Positions 50,030 to 59,190 of a stretch of 64,000 nucleotides of DNA are shown here, one piece after another. Numbering within the stretch: position 1 is the stretch's first letter; each line of letters starts with the position of its first letter. The notes below the pieces were generated by a model that saw nothing but the letters and a program-made list of their open reading frames with translations, was not told where the DNA came from and did not search any database. Source of the DNA: an uncultured Lachnospiraceae bacterium (GTDB taxonomy: Bacteria; Bacillota; Clostridia; Lachnospirales; Lachnospiraceae); NCBI GenBank assembly GCA_910584725.1, contig CAJUBE010000006.1:62001-126000 (forward strand), written 5' to 3'. A program made the position numbers and the translations under genes.

Positions 50030-50953
50030 TTATTTCCAGTACTGTTCCGTTTTCTCCTTCGCCTCGGTCTGTGAAAGGGCATATTTCTCCGCCAGTTTAT
50101 CTATAACAAACATTCTCGTCTGTCCGGTTTCCTGTAATACTTCAACAGTACAGCGAATCCCTTCTTCTCTTCCTTCTTCTCTGCCCTCCCATCTGAGTGT
50201 CCTCTCATACTTTTCCACATCAAATTCTTCCAATATCGAACCCAGAACCCGCGACCGATTTCTTCTCAAAACATCCTCCAATATCCCGTTTTCGATGCAG
50301 TAATCTACCGCCTCGGAAAACGCTTCCTTTTTGTTGTCACTCCCCACTGTAAACTCCCTGAGTACATTCACAAATGTAGAGTATTCACTCAATTTTCTGC
50401 ATTTTTCAAGTAATTCCCGATTATGTCCATAATTGATATCATACATATGGACAGTCAGCTCTACGTCAGATTCCTGCCTTTTATCCATGAACGCATCTGA
50501 CAGCCTGAGAATCTGTCTCTCCGGCACCCCTTTTTGCCCGTTATAAAACACCACGCATTTTGGTGCCGGCAATTCAATCAGCCCTGTTCCGTAGAGACTC
50601 ACCCGCGCCTTTTCAATCATCGTCTGATACTCCTGCGCGAGATAAATCAAAAACCGCACCGGAAGATTCGGGCTGTAGGTGCTCTGATGTTCATACATAT
50701 TCAATGTACCCGCAAGCATAAAAGCCAGATCATTTTTCATCACCACATAAACCGCACTTTCGATTGTCACAATCTCAAGCTGTGAAGCATCCTGATAATC
50801 CGTCCCGTTTAGTGCGTTATACAACTGCAAAAGCGCTTCACGGTCTTCCTCAAATAAAAACCGAAACAGCCTGTCCTTTACCTTTCGCTGTCCCCTTTCC
50901 CGTCGTCCGAGTCTCCAAAATTTCCGCTGTCTTCCTGCATATCCTCTTGTCAT
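50030..50953 (-). CDS. Rpn family recombination-promoting nuclease/putative transposase
   Basis: 307 residues. Family features are KDRLFRFLFEEDREALLQLYNALNGTDYQD, then YEHQSTYSPNLPVRFLIYLAQEY, and PKCVVFYNGQKGVPE, a PD-(D/E)xK-type nuclease core. Rpn proteins are DNA endonucleases that stimulate recombination. The C-terminus ends in a helical tail with EGREEG repeats (ERTLRWEGREEGREEGIRCTVEV), a hallmark of the clostridial group. AAAGGAGAAAGC precedes the ATG, and a promoter is at 51116-51144. It is a mobile-type gene standing alone. Confidence 0.92.
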   Translation of the reverse strand: MTRGYAGRQRKFWRLGRRERGQRKVKDRLFRFLFEEDREALLQLYNALNGTDYQDASQLEIVTIESAVYVVMKNDLAFMLAGTLNMYEHQSTYSPNLPVRFLIYLAQEYQTMIEKARVSLYGTGLIELPAPKCVVFYNGQKGVPERQILRLSDAFMDKRQESDVELTVHMYDINYGHNRELLEKCRKLSEYSTFVNVLREFTVGSDNKKEAFSEAVDYCIENGILEDVLRRNRSRVLGSILEEFDVEKYERTLRWEGREEGREEGIRCTVEVLQETGQTRMFVIDKLAEKYALSQTEAKEKTEQYWK

Positions 50954-51115
50954 GCTTTCTCCTTTCTGTACTCCGGCGGAAAAGAGAGCATGTCATTCAC
51001 AGATGCACGTTTCGGTTTCCGCCGTATTTTTAGTTGTCATTGTAAAAGAAAAATTCGACAGAAACTGTCCTGAACGTGCGAACCGCACATCTGTTAGAAT
51101 TTCTCTGATGCTCTT

Positions 51116-51144
51116 ATTCTATAGAAATGATATGCCAATGTCAA
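51116..51144 (-). promoter_or_regulatory. Promoter of the Rpn nuclease gene
   Basis: Reading minus, TTGACA (51144-51139), 17-base spacer, TAGAAT (51121-51116), with a leader of about 160 bases. The remaining gap (50954-51184) shows nothing else. Confidence 0.6.
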
Positions 51145-51184
51145 TAGATTTTTTAAACGAAATAACGTTTATTAGGGGCGTTTC

Positions 51185-52711
51185 CTATTTTATCAGCCCC
51201 AGACACGTCTCCAGCGCACTCTCCCCCTCGGGGCTCACAAAATCCGGCTCTGTCCCGTGCTCCTCGCTCCCGGTTCCGTCTGCCGTCACCCCGTACATGG
51301 GGCTGTACTGCACCACCAGACCGCTGTTTGGTAAAATCAGGTAAGCCGGATCCGTGCCGATCCCGTCGCCGCTCGTCGTTCGTCCCACCAGCGTTGCAAA
51401 GCCGCTGGCCTTAGAAAACATAGCCGCATACTCGGAGGAGGAATAATTGTTTTCGTTCACCAGCAGCCAGATTTTTCCGTCAAATCCCTCTCCCGTCGGC
51501 TCCACCGTATAATCCTCCCGCAAAAACCAGTCGCAGTCCGCGGCGTCCTCTTGATTCAGTTTGGGCATCGGGGGAAGCTCGCTGACCGGCTGATACAGCC
51601 CGGATGAGACGCCCTCCTCCACATACAGGAAAGCCCTGTTGTTTTCCCCGTCCTTAAATAGCTGATACCCCGGCACCGTCAGCGTCTCCTTTGTCAGCGG
51701 CGCAGCCACAAGCTCATCAAAATACGACATACTGCCGCCTAAATTATTTGTGATATCAACGATCAGATTGTCATATGTTTTGACTTTGTCATAAAAAGGC
51801 AGCAGTATTTCGCGGTCGGTCTCCATCTGCTCATAATCAAAAGCGTCGATAAAGATGTACGCCGTTTTTCCCGGCTCCAGAATCTTCGTCTCCACATTGG
51901 CAGGCATCGCCTCCTCCACCGCGTCGGTTTCTCCGGCTGCCTCCGCTTCTGTGGATTCTCCGCGGCTTCCGTCATTCTCCGCCGCCCGTTTTTCCTCCGT
52001 CAGACGATCCACTTCCCCGTAATAAGCCGTCATGGCGGCGTAGGTTTTCCGGGAGACGGGATTGTCCAACGTGTCCACATAGGGTTTATACCGTTTCTCC
52101 TGCCCCGGCTCCTTTACAAACTCCCGCGCGGACGCAAGCTCGCTCTCGTAGCGCCGTCCCCAGAGATCCAGATGCCCCGTATAGGAAAATTCCCTGACAA
52201 AATCCTTTAACACTTCATAGAAAGCGTCGTCATTTGCGCACCCTTCCACTTTTGCCCGGTAAGCCGTCTCCAATGCGTCCAGATCTGCCCCGGCCTGCCG
52301 TCTGGCAAGTGTCACATAAGGGTAATTGTCCCTCAGGCCGTCGCAGAGACTCTCAAAATCCGCCAGCCGCTGTTCCCCGGAAAGACCGCCCATCCAGTTC
52401 TTTTGTTCGTCGGTCATCTCCGAGAGGACCTGCTCTCTGAGGGCTTCGGCGTTCTGTGTGCCTGTCGTCTCCTGTCCGTCCTGCGCTTTCGATGCGTTCT
52501 GCATGTCTTCCGTGCCCTCTATCTCCTGTACGCCCTGCGGTGTCTGCGCGTCCTGTACATCCTGTCCGCCTATTGCGTTCTGCCCTTCCTGCACGCTCTG
52601 AACGTCCGGCACCTCCCGCACACCGGCATTTCTCCCGTCTGTCCCGCAGGCTGTGAACGCCAGACTCACACCAAGGCAGACGCCGCCTATCCATGCTCTT
52701 TTCTTCCTCAT
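51185..52711 (-). CDS. S41-family peptidase-like lipoprotein
   Basis: 508 residues from the ATG at 52711, whose codon overlaps the stop of the upstream kinase gene. Lipobox SLAFTAC (Cys22), then a 65-residue low-complexity linker rich in Val/Gln/Gly/Asp. The S41 domain is seen in LIVDITNNLGGSMSYFDELVAAPLT and WLLVNENNYSSSEYAAMFSKASGFATLVGRTTSGDGIG. The Ser is in NYSSSE; the usual GKG Lys of CtpA-type enzymes is replaced (TSGDGIG), so a different catalytic arrangement or loss of activity is possible. Last gene of a VanRS-like operon. Confidence 0.85.
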   Translation of the reverse strand: MRKKRAWIGGVCLGVSLAFTACGTDGRNAGVREVPDVQSVQEGQNAIGGQDVQDAQTPQGVQEIEGTEDMQNASKAQDGQETTGTQNAEALREQVLSEMTDEQKNWMGGLSGEQRLADFESLCDGLRDNYPYVTLARRQAGADLDALETAYRAKVEGCANDDAFYEVLKDFVREFSYTGHLDLWGRRYESELASAREFVKEPGQEKRYKPYVDTLDNPVSRKTYAAMTAYYGEVDRLTEEKRAAENDGSRGESTEAEAAGETDAVEEAMPANVETKILEPGKTAYIFIDAFDYEQMETDREILLPFYDKVKTYDNLIVDITNNLGGSMSYFDELVAAPLTKETLTVPGYQLFKDGENNRAFLYVEEGVSSGLYQPVSELPPMPKLNQEDAADCDWFLREDYTVEPTGEGFDGKIWLLVNENNYSSSEYAAMFSKASGFATLVGRTTSGDGIGTDPAYLILPNSGLVVQYSPMYGVTADGTGSEEHGTEPDFVSPEGESALETCLGLIK

Positions 52712-55323
52712 ACCGGCTCCGCCTCCTCCCGCGTCTCCGGCATCTGTCGGCCGGTCGTCTGTCCCTCCCCGTTCGTCGGGAAAGAAACCGTCACCGTAAA
52801 CAAGTCCGCATCCGTCTCCACGGTAAGCTTCCCGCCGCAAACTTCCGTAAAGCTCTTCGCGATGGAAAGTCCAAGCCCACTGCCGCCGTCTGTGCGGCTC
52901 TCGTCGCCGCGCACGAAGCGCTCCGTAAAGTCCTTGCCGTCTGCAAGCTCCACGCCGGAGGTATTTTTGATGCGTACCACCGCCTGCCCTTCCTCCTCCG
53001 TGAGCGCAAGGTATACGCGGGAGCCTGCCAGCGAATAGCGCAGGGCGTTCTGCAAAAGATTCTGGAACACCCGGTAGAGCCGCTGCCCGTCCGCCGTCAC
53101 CGACACGGGATGCTCGGGAATTGTCGTCCGCATGATCAGGCCGCTCCCCTCGATCCTGTCATTCATGTCCGCCAGCGTCTGCCGCAGAAGTTTTCCCATA
53201 TCCAGCGCTTCCATCCGGATCGGGAGCTGACCGGAGGTTGCCTTGCTGATCTCAAACACATCCTGCACGATGCCGCGCAGCCGCTCCGCCTTTTCGCCTA
53301 AAATCTGAATATACTCCTTCACATGCTGGGGCAGCTCTTCTTCCTGCCGCAATAGCTCCGCGTAGCTGATGATGGAGGTGAGCGGCGTCTTGATATCGTG
53401 GGACACATTGGTCACCAGATCCACTTTCATCCGCTCGCTCTTGATCCGCTCTGTAACCGCCGTCTCCATGCCCTTCTGAATCTGGTTTAAGTTGTCCGCC
53501 GCCTTCTGTAGATCTGTGTCTTCTGATAAAACCAGCTCACCCGTGAGCTTCCCCTCCCGCACCGCAAGAATCTGATCCGTCAGCGCGCCAATATCCACAG
53601 CCAGCCGGTAATTTTTCTTTAAACCGGAAACGGTAATCATAGTAAAGACAAAAAGTGCGCTGAAAATTACACAGGCTGTCAACATGTAAGCGTCTCTCAT
53701 ATGAAAAGAATAGCCCAAGTCTTCCGCCACCGCTTCATATACATCCGTCTCATACGCAAAACTGTATGCATATCCGCCCGAGAGCTGGTTGACAAGCTCC
53801 CCCTGCAGCAGCCAGAGCGCGCAGACCGCCCCCGCAAACAGCAGCATGAGACTGATTTCCGCAATCAGTGTGTTTCGCTGTCTCCTCACCAGCCTTTTCT
53901 GGATCGGATACTTGAAATCCTTCACCTTGAGCAGCTCGAAAACCGGTTTCTTCTGCCGCTTTCCATTCATCCGCCAGTCCAGAACGACCAGATAGATAAG
54001 CCAGAACCAGAGCGCCAGATAGCCGCCTGCACTCTTCAGTCTTGCCATCTCATAGATGTAATCGCCGCTCCAGTTATAATACCCCAACCCGCTTCTGAGC
54101 CACCAGCCGAGATGTCCGAACACGCCCCCTCCCATTCCCGTGAATAAAATCACCAGAATAAGCAGGACAGACAATTTAATTTCCAGACAGACTTTTTGAA
54201 GCAAGTCCGCAATCCGCACCACCGCCTGCCTTCTGCTCTTCCTCATCAGAATACCGACCGCCAGAAGGAGTACGCCGGTTGACATAAAAATCCCAATCCG
54301 CTCCGCGGCGCTGGCAAGATATACGGCATTCTGCCGCATGCGGTAAAGCCTGCCGCCATACTGTGTGGCGCCGCTTCGCCCATCCTCCCTCACAATATAG
54401 AGCTGCGGAAACTTTGCCGCCGCCAGAAAGACCACCGCGTCCTTTGCCGATTCTCCCATCGTAACGTTTGCATAGCCGGGCACCAGCCAGCGGCTTCTGT
54501 CGCTGTAGATCCCGTCGCCGTATACATCCACCTCGTAGCTGTCCTTCAAGATCTGTACCTTGCCGTCGCCGGTCCTGTTATACCAGAGCGTGAAGTTGTA
54601 CGCCGCCGCGTCAAGAGACTTGGAAAAGTCCTCACCCGCCCATTCCTGCCCCGTTTTGTCCTCAAAGCCGTCGATATTGGAGTAGAGGAGCTTATTCTGA
54701 TAGATCACAGCATAGCGGAGGTTTTTGTTCTGCGCCATGTCCGCCATATAGGCGTCTCTGCTCTCCTCATCCCCATAGCTGTAACCGTAATCGTTCCCGT
54801 CATAACCATAGTACCCGTCGTAATCATAGTCATACACGCTGCCATAACCGGCCTCCGCCGCGATCTCATCATAGTACGCCTGCTGCTCCAACAGATATTC
54901 CTGATAATCGTCAAAATTGCCGTCAAAATCCTCCAGAGTCGCCATTCCGCCGATGGCATCTGCCGTGTAATCCGCGGACTCCTCCACGACAGTCTCCTCC
55001 TGTACCGCAGTCGTCTCATTCAGAAACTTGTCCGCCCACTCCTGATCAGATTCCTCCGTATGGGGCGCGCCCGTGAAATCCGTGCCATATCCCGCGTAGG
55101 TGCTTCCTCCCGTGGCAACCCCCAGCAGCTCCGAAAGTCTGTTGCTTATCAGGATTCTGAAATCCCCGCTCTCCTGATAATCCTTCCGTCCCTCAAAGAC
55201 CTCCATACCGAATGCCGCCGCCATGCTCACGGCGGGAACCAGTTGAATGACTATCATAGTCAATCCTGTCACAAAAGCCAGAAAACTTAAAATTGTCTTA
55301 CCTTTTTTCCATCTTGTATCCAA
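52708..55323 (-). CDS. VanS-type sensor histidine kinase with Tyr/Asp-rich outer loop
   Basis: 871 residues, long for the group. One N-terminal helix, an outer region of about 270 residues containing a Tyr-Asp-Gly-rich run (DYDYDGYYGYDGNDYGYSYGDEE, around 150-180), several helices, then DHp with LVTNVSHDIKTPLTSI (His) and HATPase with NLLQNALRY, RIKNTSG, GGSGLGLSIA. The SHDIKTPLTS box is of the VanS/PhoR type. Overlaps the response regulator gene upstream (start 55323; regulator stop 55298) and the S41 gene downstream. Confidence 0.93.
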   Translation of the reverse strand: MDTRWKKGKTILSFLAFVTGLTMIVIQLVPAVSMAAAFGMEVFEGRKDYQESGDFRILISNRLSELLGVATGGSTYAGYGTDFTGAPHTEESDQEWADKFLNETTAVQEETVVEESADYTADAIGGMATLEDFDGNFDDYQEYLLEQQAYYDEIAAEAGYGSVYDYDYDGYYGYDGNDYGYSYGDEESRDAYMADMAQNKNLRYAVIYQNKLLYSNIDGFEDKTGQEWAGEDFSKSLDAAAYNFTLWYNRTGDGKVQILKDSYEVDVYGDGIYSDRSRWLVPGYANVTMGESAKDAVVFLAAAKFPQLYIVREDGRSGATQYGGRLYRMRQNAVYLASAAERIGIFMSTGVLLLAVGILMRKSRRQAVVRIADLLQKVCLEIKLSVLLILVILFTGMGGGVFGHLGWWLRSGLGYYNWSGDYIYEMARLKSAGGYLALWFWLIYLVVLDWRMNGKRQKKPVFELLKVKDFKYPIQKRLVRRQRNTLIAEISLMLLFAGAVCALWLLQGELVNQLSGGYAYSFAYETDVYEAVAEDLGYSFHMRDAYMLTACVIFSALFVFTMITVSGLKKNYRLAVDIGALTDQILAVREGKLTGELVLSEDTDLQKAADNLNQIQKGMETAVTERIKSERMKVDLVTNVSHDIKTPLTSIISYAELLRQEEELPQHVKEYIQILGEKAERLRGIVQDVFEISKATSGQLPIRMEALDMGKLLRQTLADMNDRIEGSGLIMRTTIPEHPVSVTADGQRLYRVFQNLLQNALRYSLAGSRVYLALTEEEGQAVVRIKNTSGVELADGKDFTERFVRGDESRTDGGSGLGLSIAKSFTEVCGGKLTVETDADLFTVTVSFPTNGEGQTTGRQMPETREEAEPV

Positions 55324-55996
55324 TGCCCCACACCACCTTTATATATTCTGGCTCTTTCGGATTGAGTTCGATTTTCTCCCTGATGTGCCTGATGTGCACC
55401 ATCACCGTGTTCTCCGGCGCGAAAGACACATCCTCCCAGACGCGCTCGTAAATCTCCTCCGCCGGAAAGATCCGCCCCCTGTTCTTCATCAGAAGCTCTA
55501 TGATCTTCGTCTCCGTGGCGGTCAGTCTGACCGGCTCCCCGTCCGCGTAGAGCGTGCGCTCCTTCATACGGTAACAGAGTCTGCCGTTTACGATCTCGTC
55601 CGTCTCGCTTGATGTGTGAATGCCGCCGAGCAGCGTGTACCTTCGAAGCTGGCTTTTCACCCGGGCCGCCAGCTCCTGCGGGTTAAAGGGCTTCGCCACA
55701 TAGTCGTCCGCCCCCATGGAGAGCCCCAGAATCTTGTCCGTGTCCTCCGTCTTCGCGCTCAGCACGATAATCGGAAGGTTCTTGCGCTCCCTGATCTTCA
55801 TCATGGCGGACAGCCCATCTAGCTTCGGCATCATCACGTCCATGATGATGAGCTGTACCTCGTTCTCCGCCAGAATCCGCAGCGCCTCCATGCCGTCGTA
55901 GGCCTTTAACACGCGGTATCCCTCCTTCTCCAACAGAAGGGCGATCGCCCGCACAATCTCCCTGTCATCATCCACCACCAGCACACATGCATCCAT
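55298..55996 (-). CDS. OmpR/VanR-type response regulator
   Basis: 232 residues. Receiver (VLVVDDDREIVRAIAL, LIIMDVMMPKLDGLSAM, IIVLSAKTED, DYVAKPFNPQEL) and a C-terminal winged helix (RLTATETKIIELLMKNRGRIFPAEEIYERVWEDVSFAPENTVMVHIRHIREKIE). First gene of the operon with the VanS-type kinase and S41 lipoprotein. Target likely its own operon and envelope genes, but not shown by sequence. Confidence 0.95.
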   Translation of the reverse strand: MDACVLVVDDDREIVRAIALLLEKEGYRVLKAYDGMEALRILAENEVQLIIMDVMMPKLDGLSAMMKIRERKNLPIIVLSAKTEDTDKILGLSMGADDYVAKPFNPQELAARVKSQLRRYTLLGGIHTSSETDEIVNGRLCYRMKERTLYADGEPVRLTATETKIIELLMKNRGRIFPAEEIYERVWEDVSFAPENTVMVHIRHIREKIELNPKEPEYIKVVWGIGYKMEKR

Positions 55997-56140
55997 TTGA
56001 AAACCTTACCCCCTTCATCCGCGGAACCGTTCATATCCCGGTTTCTTCCTCAGCCAAACACTTGATGAACAGTTCCTAAGCCTGAACCTATCATAAAAAT
56101 AAGTCCTTATAAAAAAGTCGTGGGATTTCTTATAAAAATC

Positions 56141-58978
56141 TTAAAGATTATAATTCTCCCGCATCTCCGCTTCCGCCGCCCTCACCTCTTCCAAAAGCTC
56201 CCTGGCGGAAACCCGGATCGCGCCGGCGCCCATAATGATGATCTGCTCAAGCCCGTCGGATGTAGCCACCCGCACGCGATAATTCTTCCGGCTCATCTCG
56301 TGGGTCACCTTCTCGATATACTGATCCGCCGTCTCCGCTTCCTTCGTGTAGACCACGTCAATATTATGGTAGTGCTCCACGCTGCCCGGATTCCCCTTCA
56401 CACGGTACGCGTCAAAGACAAGGATCAGGTGCATTTTCCGGAATGCCTGGAAGTTGCAGAGAATGTCCATCAGCCTGCCGCGGGCCGCGTTCAAATCCGC
56501 TCTCGCGAGCTCGGAAAGCGGCGCCCACGCGAAGATAATATTGTAGCCGTCCACCAGAAGATACTCCTCCTGCACCCCCTGACCGCCATGATATTCAACT
56601 TCGGCGGGCGCCGCCATCCTGGCGCGGATGGTTCTCGCCCACCCTTGCCTTTTCGGCTCCTTTGTGCCAAATGTCCGCGCAAAGATTTCCTCCACCTCAT
56701 CTTGACCAATAAAGTCAACCGTCGATCCGCCGACGGAAGCACGCTTCGCGTAACGCTCTGCAAAGCTGCTCTTTGCACCGTGCTCTCCCTGCCCTGCGCC
56801 GCTTCCCGTTTCCTCTCCTCCACTCTGTCCATATCGGCCAATTTGACTATTTTGGTCATTTTCGTCGTCCATCCCATAAATACTGCCGTCCGCCAGACGC
56901 CACCCGGCTTTCAACGCCGGCTCCAGATGCATGTACTCCTCCACCCGATTCCACTCCACTACAAATCCCGCCCCGTGGGCACAGAACACGGAACCGCACG
57001 GATTCTCCGTATCATGTTCCGCCTCGTAGCCGATCTGTTCCATGACCTCATCCGCGTTATGGCACGGTTCATAGCCTTGCAGTCTCGTAAACAGCCTTCC
57101 TTTTCCCCCGGAATAGGCAAGCATTTTCGTCTGATAACCGCCAAACTCGGAGACGGGAACCGTACCCGTGAGCACCATCTCCTCCCCCACGGTCTCCGGC
57201 GCATCAAAACGGCCGCCCATAGCCTGTATATCCGTCATGGCGCGCCCAACCAGCGGAGCAGGCAGCTCCATACGGAAGGCATAGACAGGCTCCAACAGCA
57301 CGCTTTCCGCCCTGCACAGCCCCTGTCTGAGCGCGCGGTAAGTCGCCTGCCGAAAATCACCGCCCTCCGTGTGCTTCACATGGGATTTCCCCGCCGCCAA
57401 CGTAATCTGCATATCCGTAATCGGCGATCCCGTCAGAACACCAAGATGGGTCTTCTCCTCCAGATGCGTCAGAATCAGCCTCTGCCAATTCCGGTCCAGC
57501 TTATCCTCGCTTACGCGGCTTCGAAAAATCAGCCCGCTCCCCCGCTCCCCCGGCTCCAGAATCAGATGTACCTCCGCGTAATGTCTGAGCGGTTCGAAGT
57601 GCCCCACTCCCTCTGCCACATCCGCAATGGTCTCCTTGTAGAGAACACTCCCCTCGTCAAAATCCACCTCTATGCCGAAGCGTTCCAGGATCATTTTCCT
57701 CAAAATCTCAATCTGCACCTCGCCCATGAGCCGGACATGTATTTCTCCGCTCTGCACCTGTCTGACCGTGTGAAGCTGCGGTTCCTCCTCTTCAAGTTTA
57801 CATAATTTTATATACAAGTCGTGAATATCCACTCCTTCAGACGGATTGACCCGATAAGTCATAACCGGCTCCAGAACCGGAAGCACGATATCGCTCTCCG
57901 CGCCGAGTCCCTGCCCGCAGAAGGTGTGCTCCGGCCCCAAAAGCGCGCAGATATCCCCGGCGGATACCTCCTGCGCCGCCACATACTTTTCCCCGGAATA
58001 CAGACGGATCTGGTCAATCTTTTCCACGCAGTCCGATGGCTCTCTGCCTGCCTTGACAGATTTTGCCGATGCGCCCGCATCCGACCTGTCCGCCTCATCC
58101 GGCTCCGGCGGTTCTGTCTGATCCGTCCCCGCCCTGCCCTGTCCGGCGGACACCGTTATCGTCTGCTTTACCTGGAGACTGCCCCCGGTCACTTTGACAT
58201 GCGTCAGCCGATTGCCCAGCGCGTCCCTCGTAATCTTAAAAACGCGCGCGCCAAACGCTTTCCCATACTTTTGCAAAGGCGCATATGCCATAAGAGCGTT
58301 GAGCAATGCTTCCACGCCGTCTCCGTGCAATGCGGAACCAAAAAAGCAGGGAAAGAGCTTCCTGCTCTCTACCAGCGACGCGATTTCCGCATCGCTCACC
58401 GGAGGCAGTCCCTGCTCCATCCGTTCGAAATACTTCTCCAGCAGCGCCTCATCGCACAACGCAACATTCTCGTAAAACGCATCCGTCCGCTCCCCGCTCG
58501 GGCACACAAAGGATACGCAGCGGCCGTCCAGCTCCTTCTGCACCCCCAAAAGCAATCTCTCCGCATCCGTCCCCGGCTGATCCATCTTATTGATAAAGAG
58601 AAAGACAGGCACCTGATAGCGCTCTAACAGCCTCCACAATGTCCGCGTGTGGCTCTGCACCCCGTCCGCGCCGTTTATGATGAGCACCGCACAGTCCAGC
58701 ACCTGCAGCGTCCGTTCCATCTCCGCAGAAAAATCCACATGCCCCGGCGTATCCATAAGCGTCACTTCCACGCCTTTCCATGACAGACGCGCCTGTTTGG
58801 AAAAGATGGTGATGCCCCGGTCACGCTCCTGCGCGTCCGTATCCAGAAACGTATCGCGATGATCCACGCGGCCGGGATTTCTGATCTCCCCCGCCATATA
58901 GAGCACACGCTCCGCCAAAGTCGTCTTTCCCGCGTCCACATGAGCCAGCAGACCGATCACTGTTTTCTTATCACTCAT
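56141..58978 (-). CDS. Tet(M)-like ribosome GTPase fused to a YacP/Rae1-type NYN nuclease
   Basis: 945 residues from the ATG at 58978 with AAGGAG upstream. The first ~650 residues are EF-G/Tet(M)-like: LLAHVDAGKTTLAERV (G1), RDRGITIFSKQA (G2), DTPGHVDF (G3), NKMDQPG (G4), later EF-G domains. The C-terminus from about 806 (EEYLLVDGYNIIFAW, LILVFDAYRVKGNPG, VVYTKEAETADQYIEKVTHEM, VRVATSDGLEQIIIMGAGAIRVSARELL) is a YacP-type NYN domain with conserved acidic residues. Tet(M) relatives release tetracycline or stalled factors; Rae1 cleaves mRNA in the A site. A folded leader lies upstream. Confidence 0.92.
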   Translation of the reverse strand: MSDKKTVIGLLAHVDAGKTTLAERVLYMAGEIRNPGRVDHRDTFLDTDAQERDRGITIFSKQARLSWKGVEVTLMDTPGHVDFSAEMERTLQVLDCAVLIINGADGVQSHTRTLWRLLERYQVPVFLFINKMDQPGTDAERLLLGVQKELDGRCVSFVCPSGERTDAFYENVALCDEALLEKYFERMEQGLPPVSDAEIASLVESRKLFPCFFGSALHGDGVEALLNALMAYAPLQKYGKAFGARVFKITRDALGNRLTHVKVTGGSLQVKQTITVSAGQGRAGTDQTEPPEPDEADRSDAGASAKSVKAGREPSDCVEKIDQIRLYSGEKYVAAQEVSAGDICALLGPEHTFCGQGLGAESDIVLPVLEPVMTYRVNPSEGVDIHDLYIKLCKLEEEEPQLHTVRQVQSGEIHVRLMGEVQIEILRKMILERFGIEVDFDEGSVLYKETIADVAEGVGHFEPLRHYAEVHLILEPGERGSGLIFRSRVSEDKLDRNWQRLILTHLEEKTHLGVLTGSPITDMQITLAAGKSHVKHTEGGDFRQATYRALRQGLCRAESVLLEPVYAFRMELPAPLVGRAMTDIQAMGGRFDAPETVGEEMVLTGTVPVSEFGGYQTKMLAYSGGKGRLFTRLQGYEPCHNADEVMEQIGYEAEHDTENPCGSVFCAHGAGFVVEWNRVEEYMHLEPALKAGWRLADGSIYGMDDENDQNSQIGRYGQSGGEETGSGAGQGEHGAKSSFAERYAKRASVGGSTVDFIGQDEVEEIFARTFGTKEPKRQGWARTIRARMAAPAEVEYHGGQGVQEEYLLVDGYNIIFAWAPLSELARADLNAARGRLMDILCNFQAFRKMHLILVFDAYRVKGNPGSVEHYHNIDVVYTKEAETADQYIEKVTHEMSRKNYRVRVATSDGLEQIIIMGAGAIRVSARELLEEVRAAEAEMRENYNL

Positions 58979-59000
58979 AATAAATTTCTCCTTGATCCGT

Positions 59001-59123
59001 GAATAAGCAGATTCGAGATACTTCGCATCTCTCATTCGCGTTGCTCGTCAGAAGCCGCCATTAACAGTCTTGCATGCAAGCATGCAGCCTGTCACTGCCG
59101 CCTTCTGACTCTGCTTATTCGCG
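59001..59123 (-). promoter_or_regulatory. Fold-back leader upstream of the ribosome GTPase
   Basis: GAATAAGCAGA (59001-59011) pairs with TCTGCTTATTC (59110-59120); inside, GTCAGAAG pairs with CTTCTGAC (about 59047 and 59102), and a TGCATGCAAGCATGCA hairpin is central. On the minus strand it ends about 10 bases before AAGGAG. An 11-codon frame (ATG at 59083, stop at 59048) lies within. Confidence 0.5.
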
Positions 59124-59130
59124 TACATAA

Positions 59131-59163
59131 AGAATGCCCCGCCGGACAGCGGGACATTCCGTT
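59131..59163. terminator. Bidirectional-looking terminator after the chemotaxis receptor
   Basis: GAATGCCCCGC-cggac-GCGGGACATTC stem (a near-perfect 11-base pair set) followed by TTTTTT on the plus strand and TTCTTTAT on the minus. It lies 30 bases downstream of the minus-strand receptor gene's stop at 59191. Confidence 0.7.
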
Positions 59164-59190
59164 TTTTCTATTATACTACAACTGACAGCC

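Noticed and set aside
54705..55019. 104-codon Arg/Met-rich minus-strand frame
   Set aside because: Out-of-frame reading of the Tyr/Asp-rich segment of the sensor kinase gene.
56120..57805. 561-codon plus-strand open frame
   Set aside because: It is fully antisense to the ribosome GTPase, with low-complexity His/Arg/Leu-rich translation and no recognisable domain.
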